This document shows positions 1 to 5,383 of a stretch of 5,383 bases of DNA, one piece after another. Under the pieces are notes generated by a model. It saw nothing but the letters and a program-made list of their open reading frames with translations. It was not told where the DNA came from and ran no database searches. Position numbers and translations under genes: made by a program. Origin of the DNA: an uncultured Eubacterium sp. (GTDB taxonomy: Bacteria > Bacillota > Clostridia > Lachnospirales > Lachnospiraceae). Position 1 is the first letter of the stretch. Each line of letters starts with the position of its first letter. Location: assembly GCA_947573465.1 (NCBI GenBank), contig CANPET010000139.1, positions 1-5,383 of the forward strand, in the 5' to 3' direction.

Positions 1-173
1 AAGTATGGGGTGGGGAATTTGATCATCCGTTCTTCTTTATCTTAAACTGTGCAAGTGGTGGTAATGCAGCAGGCCAGGTTACAATGGATGGCTGGAATTT
101 AGTAAAGAATACTGCAGCAGAGAAGGTATATGAAGATTACTTCTATATCGATTATGTAAGAGTATATCAGTAA
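1..173 (+). CDS. GH16-family beta-glucanase (laminarinase/lichenase-like), C-terminal end only
   Basis: Only the last 56 codons are present; the reading frame starts at base 3 and ends with TAA at 171-173. The translation contains FDHPFFFILNCASGGNAAG and ends in YFYIDYVRVYQ. These match the two closing strands of GH16 endo-beta-glucanases, which usually read like PFxLILNxAVGGNxPG and MxVDYVRVYQ. The family hydrolyses beta-1,3 or mixed beta-1,3/1,4 glucans and is usually secreted or bound to the cell surface. The catalytic ExDxxE motif and any signal peptide lie outside the window, so activity and location cannot be judged. The stretch between the two motifs (WNLVKNTAAEKVYED) is unlike the common laminarinase sequence, so the exact subfamily is unclear. 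The protein ends right after the GH16 fold, with no C-terminal binding module. Its position before a regulator and a glucan phosphorylase fits a glucan-use locus. Confidence 0.75.
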   Translation, partial: VWGGEFDHPFFFILNCASGGNAAGQVTMDGWNLVKNTAAEKVYEDYFYIDYVRVYQ

Positions 174-193
174 AACGTAGAGAAAGGTGAAAA

Positions 194-225
194 GCAAACA
201 TGAAATTATAATGTTTCATGTTTGC
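194..225. promoter_or_regulatory. Perfect 12-bp inverted repeat around a TATAAT box (operator/promoter or weak terminator)
   Basis: The arms GCAAACATGAAA (194-205) and TTTCATGTTTGC (214-225) are exact reverse complements separated by 8 bases. The loop carries a perfect -10 hexamer, TATAAT, at 207-212. No good -35 hexamer lies 16-18 bases upstream (AAGGTG-like). The element is 38 bases before the regulator start and 21 bases after the GH16 stop. One reading is an operator over the promoter of the regulator-phosphorylase operon, allowing autoregulation. The other is a terminator for GH16; against that, the stem has only 4 G/C pairs of 12 and is followed by GATTTGCC rather than a T run. On the - strand the stem is followed by TTTT, but no gene points that way here. 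LacI-family operators normally have a compact centre, often CG, so the 8-bp gap is atypical. Confidence 0.5.
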
Positions 226-249
226 GATTTGCCATGAATGAATAAAAAT

Positions 250-255
250 GGGAGG
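250..255 (+). promoter_or_regulatory. Ribosome binding site that sets the LacI-family start at 263
   Basis: GGGAGG lies 7 bases before ATG 263. The upstream in-frame ATG at 248 overlaps this site and would encode it as codons 2-3 (Gly-Gly), so 248 cannot use it. No other Shine-Dalgarno sequence precedes 248. Confidence 0.9.
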
Positions 256-262
256 TTATTGT

Positions 263-1261
263 ATGGTTACAATAAAAGACGTTGCCCGTGAAGCAGGCGT
301 TGCAATTTCAACAGTATCAAACGTATTTAATAACGCGGATATTGTAAGTGAAGAGACAAAGCAGAGGGTGTTGGATGCAGTAGAAAAACTTCATTATATA
401 CCAAATATGAATGCCAAGCTGTTAAAGTCAAATAGGAAAAATACAATAGGCCTCTTTTTAACAAGCTTACAAGGTGATTTCTATAAAGTATTAACTCAGG
501 CAATTCATCTGCAGTGTAAATTAAATAATTACTTACTCAATATTTATGTAAGTAATGATAATTCACCAGATGAGATTTACAGAATGATTATTGCGTCAGG
601 TGTTGCTGGAGCTATTATATACCATGAAGATTTGACAGGAGATTATGTGAAACGAATTGCCACAGTTAATATTCCAATGGTGTTCATTGACAGAGAGAGC
701 AAAGGAAAAAATATTTCCGGCGTTTTGGTAGATGACAGACTGGGAGCTTCTATGGCGGTAGACTATTTGGTAAAATTAGGTCATAAACGTATTGGTTATA
801 TGCATGGAAATGACTCGGGAGATGACAGGCATCGTTATCAGGGTTATGTAGATATGATGCAGAAAAATAATCTGCCAATAGATGAAGAAATTGTTTTAAG
901 AGGCTATTATGAGGAAGCATTGGCGTATAGTGAGATGCGCTCAGTGTTATCCAGTGGAATTAAGTTGCCTGATGCAATGTTCTGTGCCAATGATGAAATG
1001 GCATGGGGATGTATCAAGGCATTTCAGGATGTTGGAATAAAAGTTCCAGAACAGATAAGTGTCATAGGGTATGATGACAGTACGATTAGTGAGTACTATA
1101 GTGTCCCGTTGACAACAGTACACAGCCCGATTACAGAAATGGGAAGTGCAAGCGCAAATGAACTTTTCAGATTATTAAACGATGAGGGTGATAAGAGTGG
1201 AACAGTCACAAAGCTCTCACCGAAAATGGTTTACAGAAGTTCATGCGGAAAACGCAAATAG
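263..1261 (+). CDS. LacI/GalR-family transcriptional regulator
   Basis: A 332-residue protein, the usual length for the family. Residues 3-24 form the N-terminal helix-turn-helix (TIKDVAREAGVAISTVSNVF), with recognition helix around STVSNVFNN. VSEETKQRVLDAVEKLHYIPN (28-48) completes the DNA-binding domain, and NMNAKLLKS (48-56) is the hinge helix, with Leu54 as the likely minor-groove leucine. From about residue 60 it has a periplasmic-binding-protein-like effector domain, including DRESKG, the RHRYQGY motif, PDAMFCANDEMA (236-247) and VIGYDDS (267-273), followed by PLTTV. Such proteins are cytoplasmic dimers that release or bind operators in response to a sugar. The start at 263 is chosen for the GGGAGG site 7 bases before it and because the protein then begins MVTIKDVA as in the family. 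The phosphorylase follows after 12 bases, so the effector is probably its substrate or product oligosaccharide. The sequence alone does not show whether it represses or activates. Confidence 0.95.
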   Translation: MVTIKDVAREAGVAISTVSNVFNNADIVSEETKQRVLDAVEKLHYIPNMNAKLLKSNRKNTIGLFLTSLQGDFYKVLTQAIHLQCKLNNYLLNIYVSNDNSPDEIYRMIIASGVAGAIIYHEDLTGDYVKRIATVNIPMVFIDRESKGKNISGVLVDDRLGASMAVDYLVKLGHKRIGYMHGNDSGDDRHRYQGYVDMMQKNNLPIDEEIVLRGYYEEALAYSEMRSVLSSGIKLPDAMFCANDEMAWGCIKAFQDVGIKVPEQISVIGYDDSTISEYYSVPLTTVHSPITEMGSASANELFRLLNDEGDKSGTVTKLSPKMVYRSSCGKRK

Positions 1262-1273
1262 AAGGAGATTATT

Positions 1274-4200
1274 ATGGAGAATTATAGACTTGAAGGACAG
1301 ACATTTGTAATTGATGATTATGATAAAATGCCGGCTTTTTCGAGCTTTTTACCAGGTCTTGCTGGTGTAAAAGGTATTCCAATGTGGACATTTTACACAA
1401 ACAGAGGACAAGGAATGAATAGTTTTGGTGTTGATAATAAGGGCAATGCCATTATGGAATTTAATTCAGCGAATACAGCCTTTGAAAATACAACAGTAAA
1501 AGGTTTTCGAACATTCTTAAAAATAGACGGAGAATATTATGAGCCATTTTTCAAATATGAAAAAGAAGCAAAACGTCAGATAAGAATGAACAAAAATAGT
1601 TTCAAGATTATTGAGACAAATGAAAAATATGGAATCGAAGTAACAGTAAACTACTTCATCCTTCCAAATGAAAGTATTGGTGCCTTAATCAGACAGGTAT
1701 CTGTAAAGAATATTTCAGATGCTGCAAAAGAAATAGAAGTGATTGATGGTCTTCCAAAGATTATTACATATGGAATTGCAAATGGAGAGTTCAAAGAAAT
1801 GTCTAACTTATTTAAGAGCTGGGCATACATTAAGAATCTGGATCATAAGGTTCCATATTACACACTTCGAGCATCAAAAAATGATTCAGCAGAGGTTTCT
1901 GCTGTAGAAGGTGGTTACTACTATCTTACAATTAAAGATGGTCAGTTACAGGATGTTATCTATGATATTGATACAGTGTTTGGATATGATCTTTCACTTA
2001 TGACACCAGTAAAATTTATTGATGGTGGAATTGATGCAGTAAAAGCAAAGAAACAGTGTTTTGCAAACAAAGTACCATGTGGATTTACACCATTTAAAGA
2101 AACAGTAGCTGCAGGTGATGCAATTACTTTTGACACAATGATGGGATTTGCAGGTTCAGAAGAACAGATTAATGCAAAATTAGATACATTTACAAAACCA
2201 GGATATATTGCTGACAAGTTTGTAGAAGCAGAAGAATTGGCTGACAGCTTTACATCTGATGTAAAGACACATACAGCTGCTGGAAAATTTGACCAATACA
2301 TTGAACAGTGTTACTTAGACAACTTCCTTCGTGGTGGTTATCCATATGTTTTAAACAAAGATGGAAACAAGTCTATTATTCACTTATTTAGTAGAAAACA
2401 CGGAGATCCGGAAAGGGATTACAATTTCTTCTCAATTGCTGCTGAATATTATTCACAGGGTAATGGAAACTTCCGTGATGTTTCACAGAATAGAAGAAAT
2501 GACGTATTCTTCAATAAAGATGTTGGAGAGTTCAATGTTAAGACATTCTTTAGTTTAGTACAGGCTGATGGTTACAATCCATTAGAGGTAAGACCAAGTT
2601 TATTCAATGTAACAGCAGGAAAAGAAGCAGATGTTAAGGCTTATGTAAAAGAGAATATTAACGGTGATGCTTCTGCTATCGAAAAGATTGTAGATGGTAA
2701 GTTTACACCAGGTCAGATTTCTAATACAATTGCAAAACTTGGATTAGATGTAAAGATTGATGACGGTGATTTCATTGCTGAAATCTTAAATAACTGTGAT
2801 CAGAATATTGAGGCAGGATTTGGTGAAGGTTACTGGAGTGACCATTGGGATTATAACATGGACTTAGTAGATAATTACTTAAGTGTTTACCCAGACAAAT
2901 TAAATGAATTGTTATTTGAAGATAAAACATATAAGTTCTATGACAGCGTTGCTTTTGTAGTACCAAGAGATGAAAAATACGTTATCAATAAGAAGGGTGA
3001 TGTTCGTCAGTATGGTATGGAAGTAGAAGATGCTGAAAAACTTGCCCGTCCTGGATTTAATAAGTGGGCAACTAACTGGTTAAAGACAAAGGACGAAAAT
3101 ATTTACCACACAACATTGGCAGTTAAGATGGTAATTCTTGCACTTAGCAAGTTTGCACAGCTTGACGTTGATGGTATTGGTGTAGAGATGGAAGGTGGAA
3201 AGCCAGGATGGAATGATGCCATGAATGGATTACCTGGATTGTTTGGTTCAGGAACACCAGAAACATTTGAGTTAAAGAGATTAGTAAACTTTATCGTAGA
3301 AAACTGTGCTGGAGACGGCGAGGTAGTAATGCCTGCAGAAATCGCTCAGTACATGGATGATGTAAAGGCAGCTCTTGATGAATATAATGCAGGAGCATTG
3401 AATGATTTTGCATACTGGGATAAGGTTGCTACAATCAGAGAAAACTATAGAGAGAGCGTAAAACTTTACTTTAGTGGTGAAGAAACAACTGTTTCTAAGG
3501 CTCATATCGTAGAAGTATTTAGTGCATTTGCAGCTAAGATTGAAAAAGGTATTGAAAAGGCTATTGAAATGGGTAATGGACTTGTTCCTACATACATTAC
3601 TCATGAAGCAGTAGACTTTGAGCCTGTAGTAGATGAAAATGGAGAGGCTGTAATTAGTCATTATGGACTTCAAAAAGCAAAAGTAAAGGAATTCAAAGCA
3701 GTTCCATTACCTTACTTCTTAGAGGGTCCTGCACGTATGATGGGATATGTAGACACAGACACAGCAAGAGACATGTACAATAAAGTTAAGGGAACAGGAC
3801 TTTATGACCAGAAACTTGCAATGTATAAGACATCTGCTTCTATTGAAGAGTGTTCTATGGAAAATGGACGTTGTCGTGCATTTACACCAGGATGGCAGGA
3901 AAGAGAAAATGTATTCCTTCACATGGAATATAAATACATTCTTGCTATGATTAAGGCAGGATTGTATGATGAGTATTATGAGACAATTACAAGAGCATTG
4001 ATTCCATTCTTAGATCCAAATATGTATGGAAGAAGTACCCTTGAAAATTCATCATTCCTTGCTTCTAGTGCAAACCCTAATGAAGATATTCATGGAAGAG
4101 GATTTGTTGCAAGACTTTCAGGTTCTACAACAGAAATGATTTCTATGTGGATTGAAATGATGATGGGTGGCAAGGTATTTACATATGAAGATGGTAAGTT

Positions 4201-4453
4201 AGTGCTGAACTTCGATCCAAAGCTTGCAAACTGGCTCTTTGATGAAGGCAAAGTTACATTCAGACTTCTTTCTACATGTGATGTTACATATGTAAACAAT
4301 ACAGGAAAGAATACTTATGGCGAAGATGCTGCTAAGGTTTCAAAAGTTGAAATCGATGGAGAAACTGTTGCAACAGAAGGAAAGATTGTTGGCGAGATGG
4401 CAGAAGCTGTTCGTGACGGCAAGGTTTCAGCCATAACAGTTTATTTTGAGTAA
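1274..4453 (+). CDS. Inverting beta-glucan oligosaccharide phosphorylase (GH94/GH149/GH161 type)
   Basis: This 1,059-residue cytoplasmic-type protein has no signal peptide. Enzymes of this clan use inorganic phosphate to remove the non-reducing-end glucose from beta-gluco-oligosaccharides, giving alpha-glucose-1-phosphate. Visible landmarks are: an N-terminal beta-sandwich region containing GIPMWTFYTNRGQGMNSFG (34-52); RDVSQ (401-405), matching the RDxxQ signature of the substrate pocket; GEGYWSDHWDYN (517-528); KPGWNDAMNG (643-652), in which Asp648 of WND is the likely general acid; GRCRAFTPGWQERENVFLH in the C-terminal third; and HGRGF (940-944) plus SGSTTEM (949-955), where GH94 enzymes bind phosphate. 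The catalytic part should be an (alpha/alpha)6 barrel, followed by a small C-terminal beta domain. GH94 cellobiose phosphorylases are about 800 residues; this length and N-terminus suit GH149/GH161 beta-1,3-glucan phosphorylases or cellodextrin phosphorylase-like GH94 better. The GH16 neighbour favours beta-1,3 linkages. GAAGGAG (1261-1267), 6 bases before ATG, is the ribosome site. Class is firm; family and substrate are inferred. Confidence 0.88.
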   Translation: MENYRLEGQTFVIDDYDKMPAFSSFLPGLAGVKGIPMWTFYTNRGQGMNSFGVDNKGNAIMEFNSANTAFENTTVKGFRTFLKIDGEYYEPFFKYEKEAKRQIRMNKNSFKIIETNEKYGIEVTVNYFILPNESIGALIRQVSVKNISDAAKEIEVIDGLPKIITYGIANGEFKEMSNLFKSWAYIKNLDHKVPYYTLRASKNDSAEVSAVEGGYYYLTIKDGQLQDVIYDIDTVFGYDLSLMTPVKFIDGGIDAVKAKKQCFANKVPCGFTPFKETVAAGDAITFDTMMGFAGSEEQINAKLDTFTKPGYIADKFVEAEELADSFTSDVKTHTAAGKFDQYIEQCYLDNFLRGGYPYVLNKDGNKSIIHLFSRKHGDPERDYNFFSIAAEYYSQGNGNFRDVSQNRRNDVFFNKDVGEFNVKTFFSLVQADGYNPLEVRPSLFNVTAGKEADVKAYVKENINGDASAIEKIVDGKFTPGQISNTIAKLGLDVKIDDGDFIAEILNNCDQNIEAGFGEGYWSDHWDYNMDLVDNYLSVYPDKLNELLFEDKTYKFYDSVAFVVPRDEKYVINKKGDVRQYGMEVEDAEKLARPGFNKWATNWLKTKDENIYHTTLAVKMVILALSKFAQLDVDGIGVEMEGGKPGWNDAMNGLPGLFGSGTPETFELKRLVNFIVENCAGDGEVVMPAEIAQYMDDVKAALDEYNAGALNDFAYWDKVATIRENYRESVKLYFSGEETTVSKAHIVEVFSAFAAKIEKGIEKAIEMGNGLVPTYITHEAVDFEPVVDENGEAVISHYGLQKAKVKEFKAVPLPYFLEGPARMMGYVDTDTARDMYNKVKGTGLYDQKLAMYKTSASIEECSMENGRCRAFTPGWQERENVFLHMEYKYILAMIKAGLYDEYYETITRALIPFLDPNMYGRSTLENSSFLASSANPNEDIHGRGFVARLSGSTTEMISMWIEMMMGGKVFTYEDGKLVLNFDPKLANWLFDEGKVTFRLLSTCDVTYVNNTGKNTYGEDAAKVSKVEIDGETVATEGKIVGEMAEAVRDGKVSAITVYFE

Positions 4454-4463
4454 TGAGTTAAGA

Positions 4464-4481
4464 GTACATGCTTGCATGTGC
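4464..4481. repeat. Small palindrome just after the phosphorylase gene
   Basis: GTACATGC (4464-4471) and GCATGTGC (4474-4481) pair over 8 positions, one of them a G-T wobble, separated by only TT. As RNA the tight turn would open to a 4-base loop. The following ATTTGACG is not a T run, so it is not a convincing terminator. It may help protect the 3' end of the message or bind a protein. Confidence 0.4.
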
Positions 4482-4536
4482 ATTTGACGAATGCCGTTTG
4501 GTGAATATATTATGGCAAATATATTTGACGAATGCC
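4482..4536 (+). repeat. Two copies of the 14-bp direct repeat ATTTGACGAATGCC
   Basis: The sequence ATTTGACGAATGCC occurs at 4482-4495 and again, unchanged, at 4523-4536, a 41-bp step (close to four helical turns). Between the copies, AATATAT (4504-4510) and ATATATT (4519-4525) form a 7-bp inverted repeat. The second copy's ATTTGAC (4523-4529) is also the exact complement of GTCAAAT (4543-4549), which overlaps the left arm of the terminator. Confidence 0.7.
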
Positions 4537-4543
4537 ATGAGAG

Positions 4544-4581
4544 TCAAATCCCTCACTGCTTGCAGCGAGGGATTTGATTTT
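4544..4581 (+). terminator. Rho-independent terminator of the regulator-phosphorylase operon
   Basis: TCAAATCCCTC (4544-4554) and GAGGGATTTGA (4567-4577) are a perfect 11-bp stem. Beyond one A-C mismatch the pairing continues with CTG/CAG around a CTTG loop. TTTT follows directly at 4578-4581. It lies 90 bases after the phosphorylase stop, with no other gene between, so it most likely ends the operon transcript. The T run is short, so some read-through into the downstream array is possible. Confidence 0.85.
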
Positions 4582-4601
4582 GAATAGAAAATGGTAAGGG
4601 A

Positions 4602-4633
4602 TAGCCCTGGTATGCTGATGCGTACCGGGGCTA
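4602..4633 (+). other. Strong 14-bp hairpin with a TGAT loop, possible structured RNA
   Basis: TAGCCCTGGTATGC (4602-4615) pairs with GCGTACCGGGGCTA (4620-4633) at all 14 positions around the tetraloop TGAT. Two positions (4608/4627 and 4613/4622) are T-G, which pair as G-U only in RNA copied from the + strand; in the - strand RNA they would be A-C mismatches. The stem is much more GC-rich than its surroundings. It is followed by CTTGCGTATAAAG rather than a T run, so it is not a standard terminator. It may be part of a small RNA, an mRNA-stabilising element, a read-through barrier, or the remnant of a mobile repeat. Its role is unknown. Confidence 0.65.
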
Positions 4634-4650
4634 CTTGCGTATAAAGTAAA

Positions 4651-4946
4651 GAAAAATCTATTGTCAGGGGAACTGATTACATATAGAAATGTGCAATTGA
4701 GGGAAAGTTATATGTAAAAGAGAAGGGAAAATTCATTATCGGAGGACTGATTACATATAGAAATGTGCAATTGAGGAAAAGTTATATGTAAAAGAGAAGG
4801 GAAAATCCATTATCGGAGGACTGATTACATATAGAAATGTGCAATTGAGGGAATGCTATATGTAAAAGAGAAGGGAAAATACATTATCGGAGGATTGATT
4901 ACATATAGATATATGTTATTGAAAAAATCATATATGTAAAAGATAA
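4651..4946. repeat. Tandem array of four 74-bp units, each with a conserved 9-bp inverted repeat
   Basis: The units start at 4651, 4725, 4799 and 4873, with an exact 74-bp step. By eye, units 2 and 3 match at 70 of 74 positions. Unit 1 matches unit 2 at 51 of 52 positions in its 3' part but has a diverged head. Unit 4 matches unit 3 at 62 of 74, most changes being in the loop. Each unit holds TTACATATA and TATATGTAA, 23 bases apart (4677/4709, 4751/4783, 4825/4857, 4899/4931). In unit 3 the next pair inward is G-C where units 1 and 2 have G-T, so pairing is kept. A CATTATCGGAGGA-like segment precedes each inverted repeat in units 2-4. There are no unique spacers and no reading frame that runs through the array. 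The role is unknown: an RNA with repeated hairpins, or protein sites spaced about seven helical turns apart. Confidence 0.92.
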
Positions 4947-4997
4947 GAAAAGTTTTTTATAAGAGAAGTAGTAGACTAAATATATGTTTATAAAATG

Positions 4998-5026
4998 TTT
5001 ACAAACTATACACATTTTTATATAAA
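4998..5026 (+). promoter_or_regulatory. Sigma-A-type promoter for the gene at 5110
   Basis: TTTACA (4998-5003) and TATAAA (5021-5026) are separated by the ideal 17 bases. Each hexamer matches consensus at 5 of 6 positions. Transcription would start near 5033, giving a leader of about 77 bases before the TTG start. In such AT-rich DNA chance matches occur, but both boxes and spacing are good and the position fits. Confidence 0.6.
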
Positions 5027-5049
5027 CAATATGAAACAATATACACATT
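5007..5049 (+). repeat. Short direct repeats around the promoter -10 box
   Basis: TATACACATT occurs at 5007-5016 and again at 5040-5049, 33 bp apart (about three helical turns), on either side of the -10 box and predicted start site. Inside this interval AAACAATAT occurs at 5024-5032 and 5034-5042, a 10-bp step. These could be regulator half-sites placed on one face of the DNA, or simple AT-rich repetition. Confidence 0.45.
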
Positions 5050-5094
5050 GAAGCATAAGGTACTGAAAAAGCTGAATTAAATAACATTAACGCT

Positions 5095-5101
5095 AAAGGA
5101 G
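5095..5101 (+). promoter_or_regulatory. Ribosome binding site that supports a TTG start at 5110
   Basis: AAAGGAG lies 8 bases before TTG 5110. An in-frame TAA at 5107-5109 directly precedes the TTG, so no earlier start is possible. The first in-frame ATG (5143) has no ribosome site. Confidence 0.8.
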
Positions 5102-5109
5102 ATATATAA

Positions 5110-5383
5110 TTGGTTAGAAAAATATTGGAAAAAGAATTGAAAATGTTAAGAAAATGGGAAAAGAGTGGGACTTCATATATTGAGTCAGCACCAGAAGGGA
5201 TAATAGTTGCAATAAAGAACCATAATACATATCAATATTATCGAAAAACAAATGAAACCAATGCTCATGGATGTTATATAAAAAAGAAAGATAGAAACCT
5301 TGTGAAAGAGATTTTGCAGAAAGAATATATAAAAAAATGCTTGCCTCGAATAAGGCAACAGATAAAAATTATTGAAGATTTTT
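5110..5383 (+). CDS. Uncharacterised lysine-rich protein, N-terminal 91 residues (runs off the window)
   Basis: The frame is open from the TTG start to the window end, 91 full codons. It begins (M)VRKILEKELKMLRKWEKSG, a charged probable helix, followed by YIESAPEGIIVAIKNHNTYQYY, then CYIKKKDRNLVKEILQKEYIKKCLPRIRQQIKIIEDF. The order 'PEG-x-hydrophobic', 'YQYY', 'YIKKKD' and 'QKEY' resembles the N-terminus of a widespread, uncharacterised family of about 300 residues in gut Firmicutes. From memory, the C-terminal half of that family looks like a PD-(D/E)XK nuclease-type fold. That half is outside this window, so no function can be claimed. The piece has no signal peptide or membrane segment, and Lys is very frequent. 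It has its own promoter and leader and lies 163 bases after the tandem array, in the same direction. It is probably not part of the glucan operon, which ends at the terminator near 4580. Confidence 0.8.
   Translation, partial: MVRKILEKELKMLRKWEKSGTSYIESAPEGIIVAIKNHNTYQYYRKTNETNAHGCYIKKKDRNLVKEILQKEYIKKCLPRIRQQIKIIEDF

Larger units (their letters stand above)
4454..5109. other. 656-bp intergenic region without a credible gene, rich in repeats and hairpins
   Basis: No reading frame in this span has both a start and a ribosome binding site. In order it holds: a small palindrome (4464-4481), two copies of a 14-bp direct repeat (4482-4536), a terminator (4544-4581), a GC-rich hairpin (4602-4633), a four-unit tandem array (4651-4946), an AT-rich stretch with a promoter (4998-5026) overlapped by short direct repeats, and the ribosome site of the next gene. 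Bases 4582-4601 and 4634-4650 show nothing further. Confidence 0.7.

Noticed and set aside
248..262. In-frame ATG at 248 as the start of the LacI-family gene
   Set aside because: It overlaps the GGGAGG ribosome site of ATG 263, has no ribosome site of its own, and would add MGGYC, which family members lack.
1960..4299. Other reading frames inside the phosphorylase gene, on both strands
   Set aside because: All lie within an intact 1,059-codon gene with clear family motifs; they are short and lack ribosome sites or recognisable domains.
4635..4662. Promoter at TTGCGT with TCTATT 16 bases downstream, in front of the array
   Set aside because: The match is only 3 of 6 and 4 of 6 to consensus, too weak in AT-rich DNA to list as a feature, though it would be the place for a promoter of an array RNA.
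4673..4942. Repeated 15-codon reading frame (LITYRNVQLRxSYM then stop) in each 74-bp unit
   Set aside because: It stays open in all four units, but begins with CTG or TTG directly abutting the GGAGG-like sequence, which leaves no spacing for a ribosome, and the next in-unit ATG stops after three codons. Open frames are expected when units are near-identical.
4651..4946. CRISPR array
   Set aside because: The whole 74-bp unit repeats; there are no unique spacers between constant short repeats and no cas genes in the window.
4953..4958. T run after the array as a terminator
   Set aside because: The nearest stem (unit 4, ending at 4939) is AT-only and 13 bases away, so there is no proper stem-then-T-run arrangement.
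4899..5087. Minus-strand 62-codon reading frame across the end of the array and the promoter
   Set aside because: No ribosome site precedes its ATG, it crosses part of a repeat unit and the promoter, and its sequence resembles translated AT-rich DNA.

Overview
The window looks like low-GC Firmicute DNA, most likely a gut or rumen Clostridium-type organism (Lachnospiraceae-like, e.g. Butyrivibrio, Roseburia or Agathobacter). The reasons are the AT-rich intergenic DNA, A- and T-ending codons, strong GGAGG-type ribosome binding sites, a TTG start, and the protein types. The genus is a guess. All genes seen are on the + strand.

Layout. 1-173: the last 56 codons of a GH16-type beta-glucanase. 174-262: a short spacer with a perfect 12-bp inverted repeat whose 8-bp loop contains TATAAT. 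263-1261: a LacI-family regulator; its start is at 263, not at the in-frame ATG at 248. 1274-4453: a 1,059-residue inverting beta-glucan/oligosaccharide phosphorylase of the GH94/GH149/GH161 type, 12 bases after the regulator and almost certainly in the same operon. 4454-5109: 656 bp with no credible gene but dense structure: a small palindrome, a 14-bp direct repeat, a strong intrinsic terminator with a possible competing pairing, a 14-bp GC-rich hairpin of unknown role, four 74-bp tandem repeats, and a good sigma-A-type promoter. 5110 to the window end: the first 91 codons of an uncharacterised lysine-rich protein with a TTG start.

How the genes may work together. A GH16 endo-glucanase cuts beta-1,3 or mixed-linkage glucan. 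The oligosaccharides would be imported by transporters not in this window and split by the phosphorylase with phosphate, giving alpha-glucose-1-phosphate. The LacI-type protein probably senses such an oligosaccharide and controls the operon. The GH16 neighbour favours beta-1,3-glucan oligosaccharides over cellobiose as substrate, but this is inference.

The least explained part is 4602-5109. A stable hairpin whose two wobble pairs suit RNA of the + strand is followed by the tandem array. Every unit of the array keeps the same 9-bp inverted repeat in register. It lies upstream of an uncharacterised gene. A non-coding RNA or a binding-site array linked to that gene is possible, but unproven.
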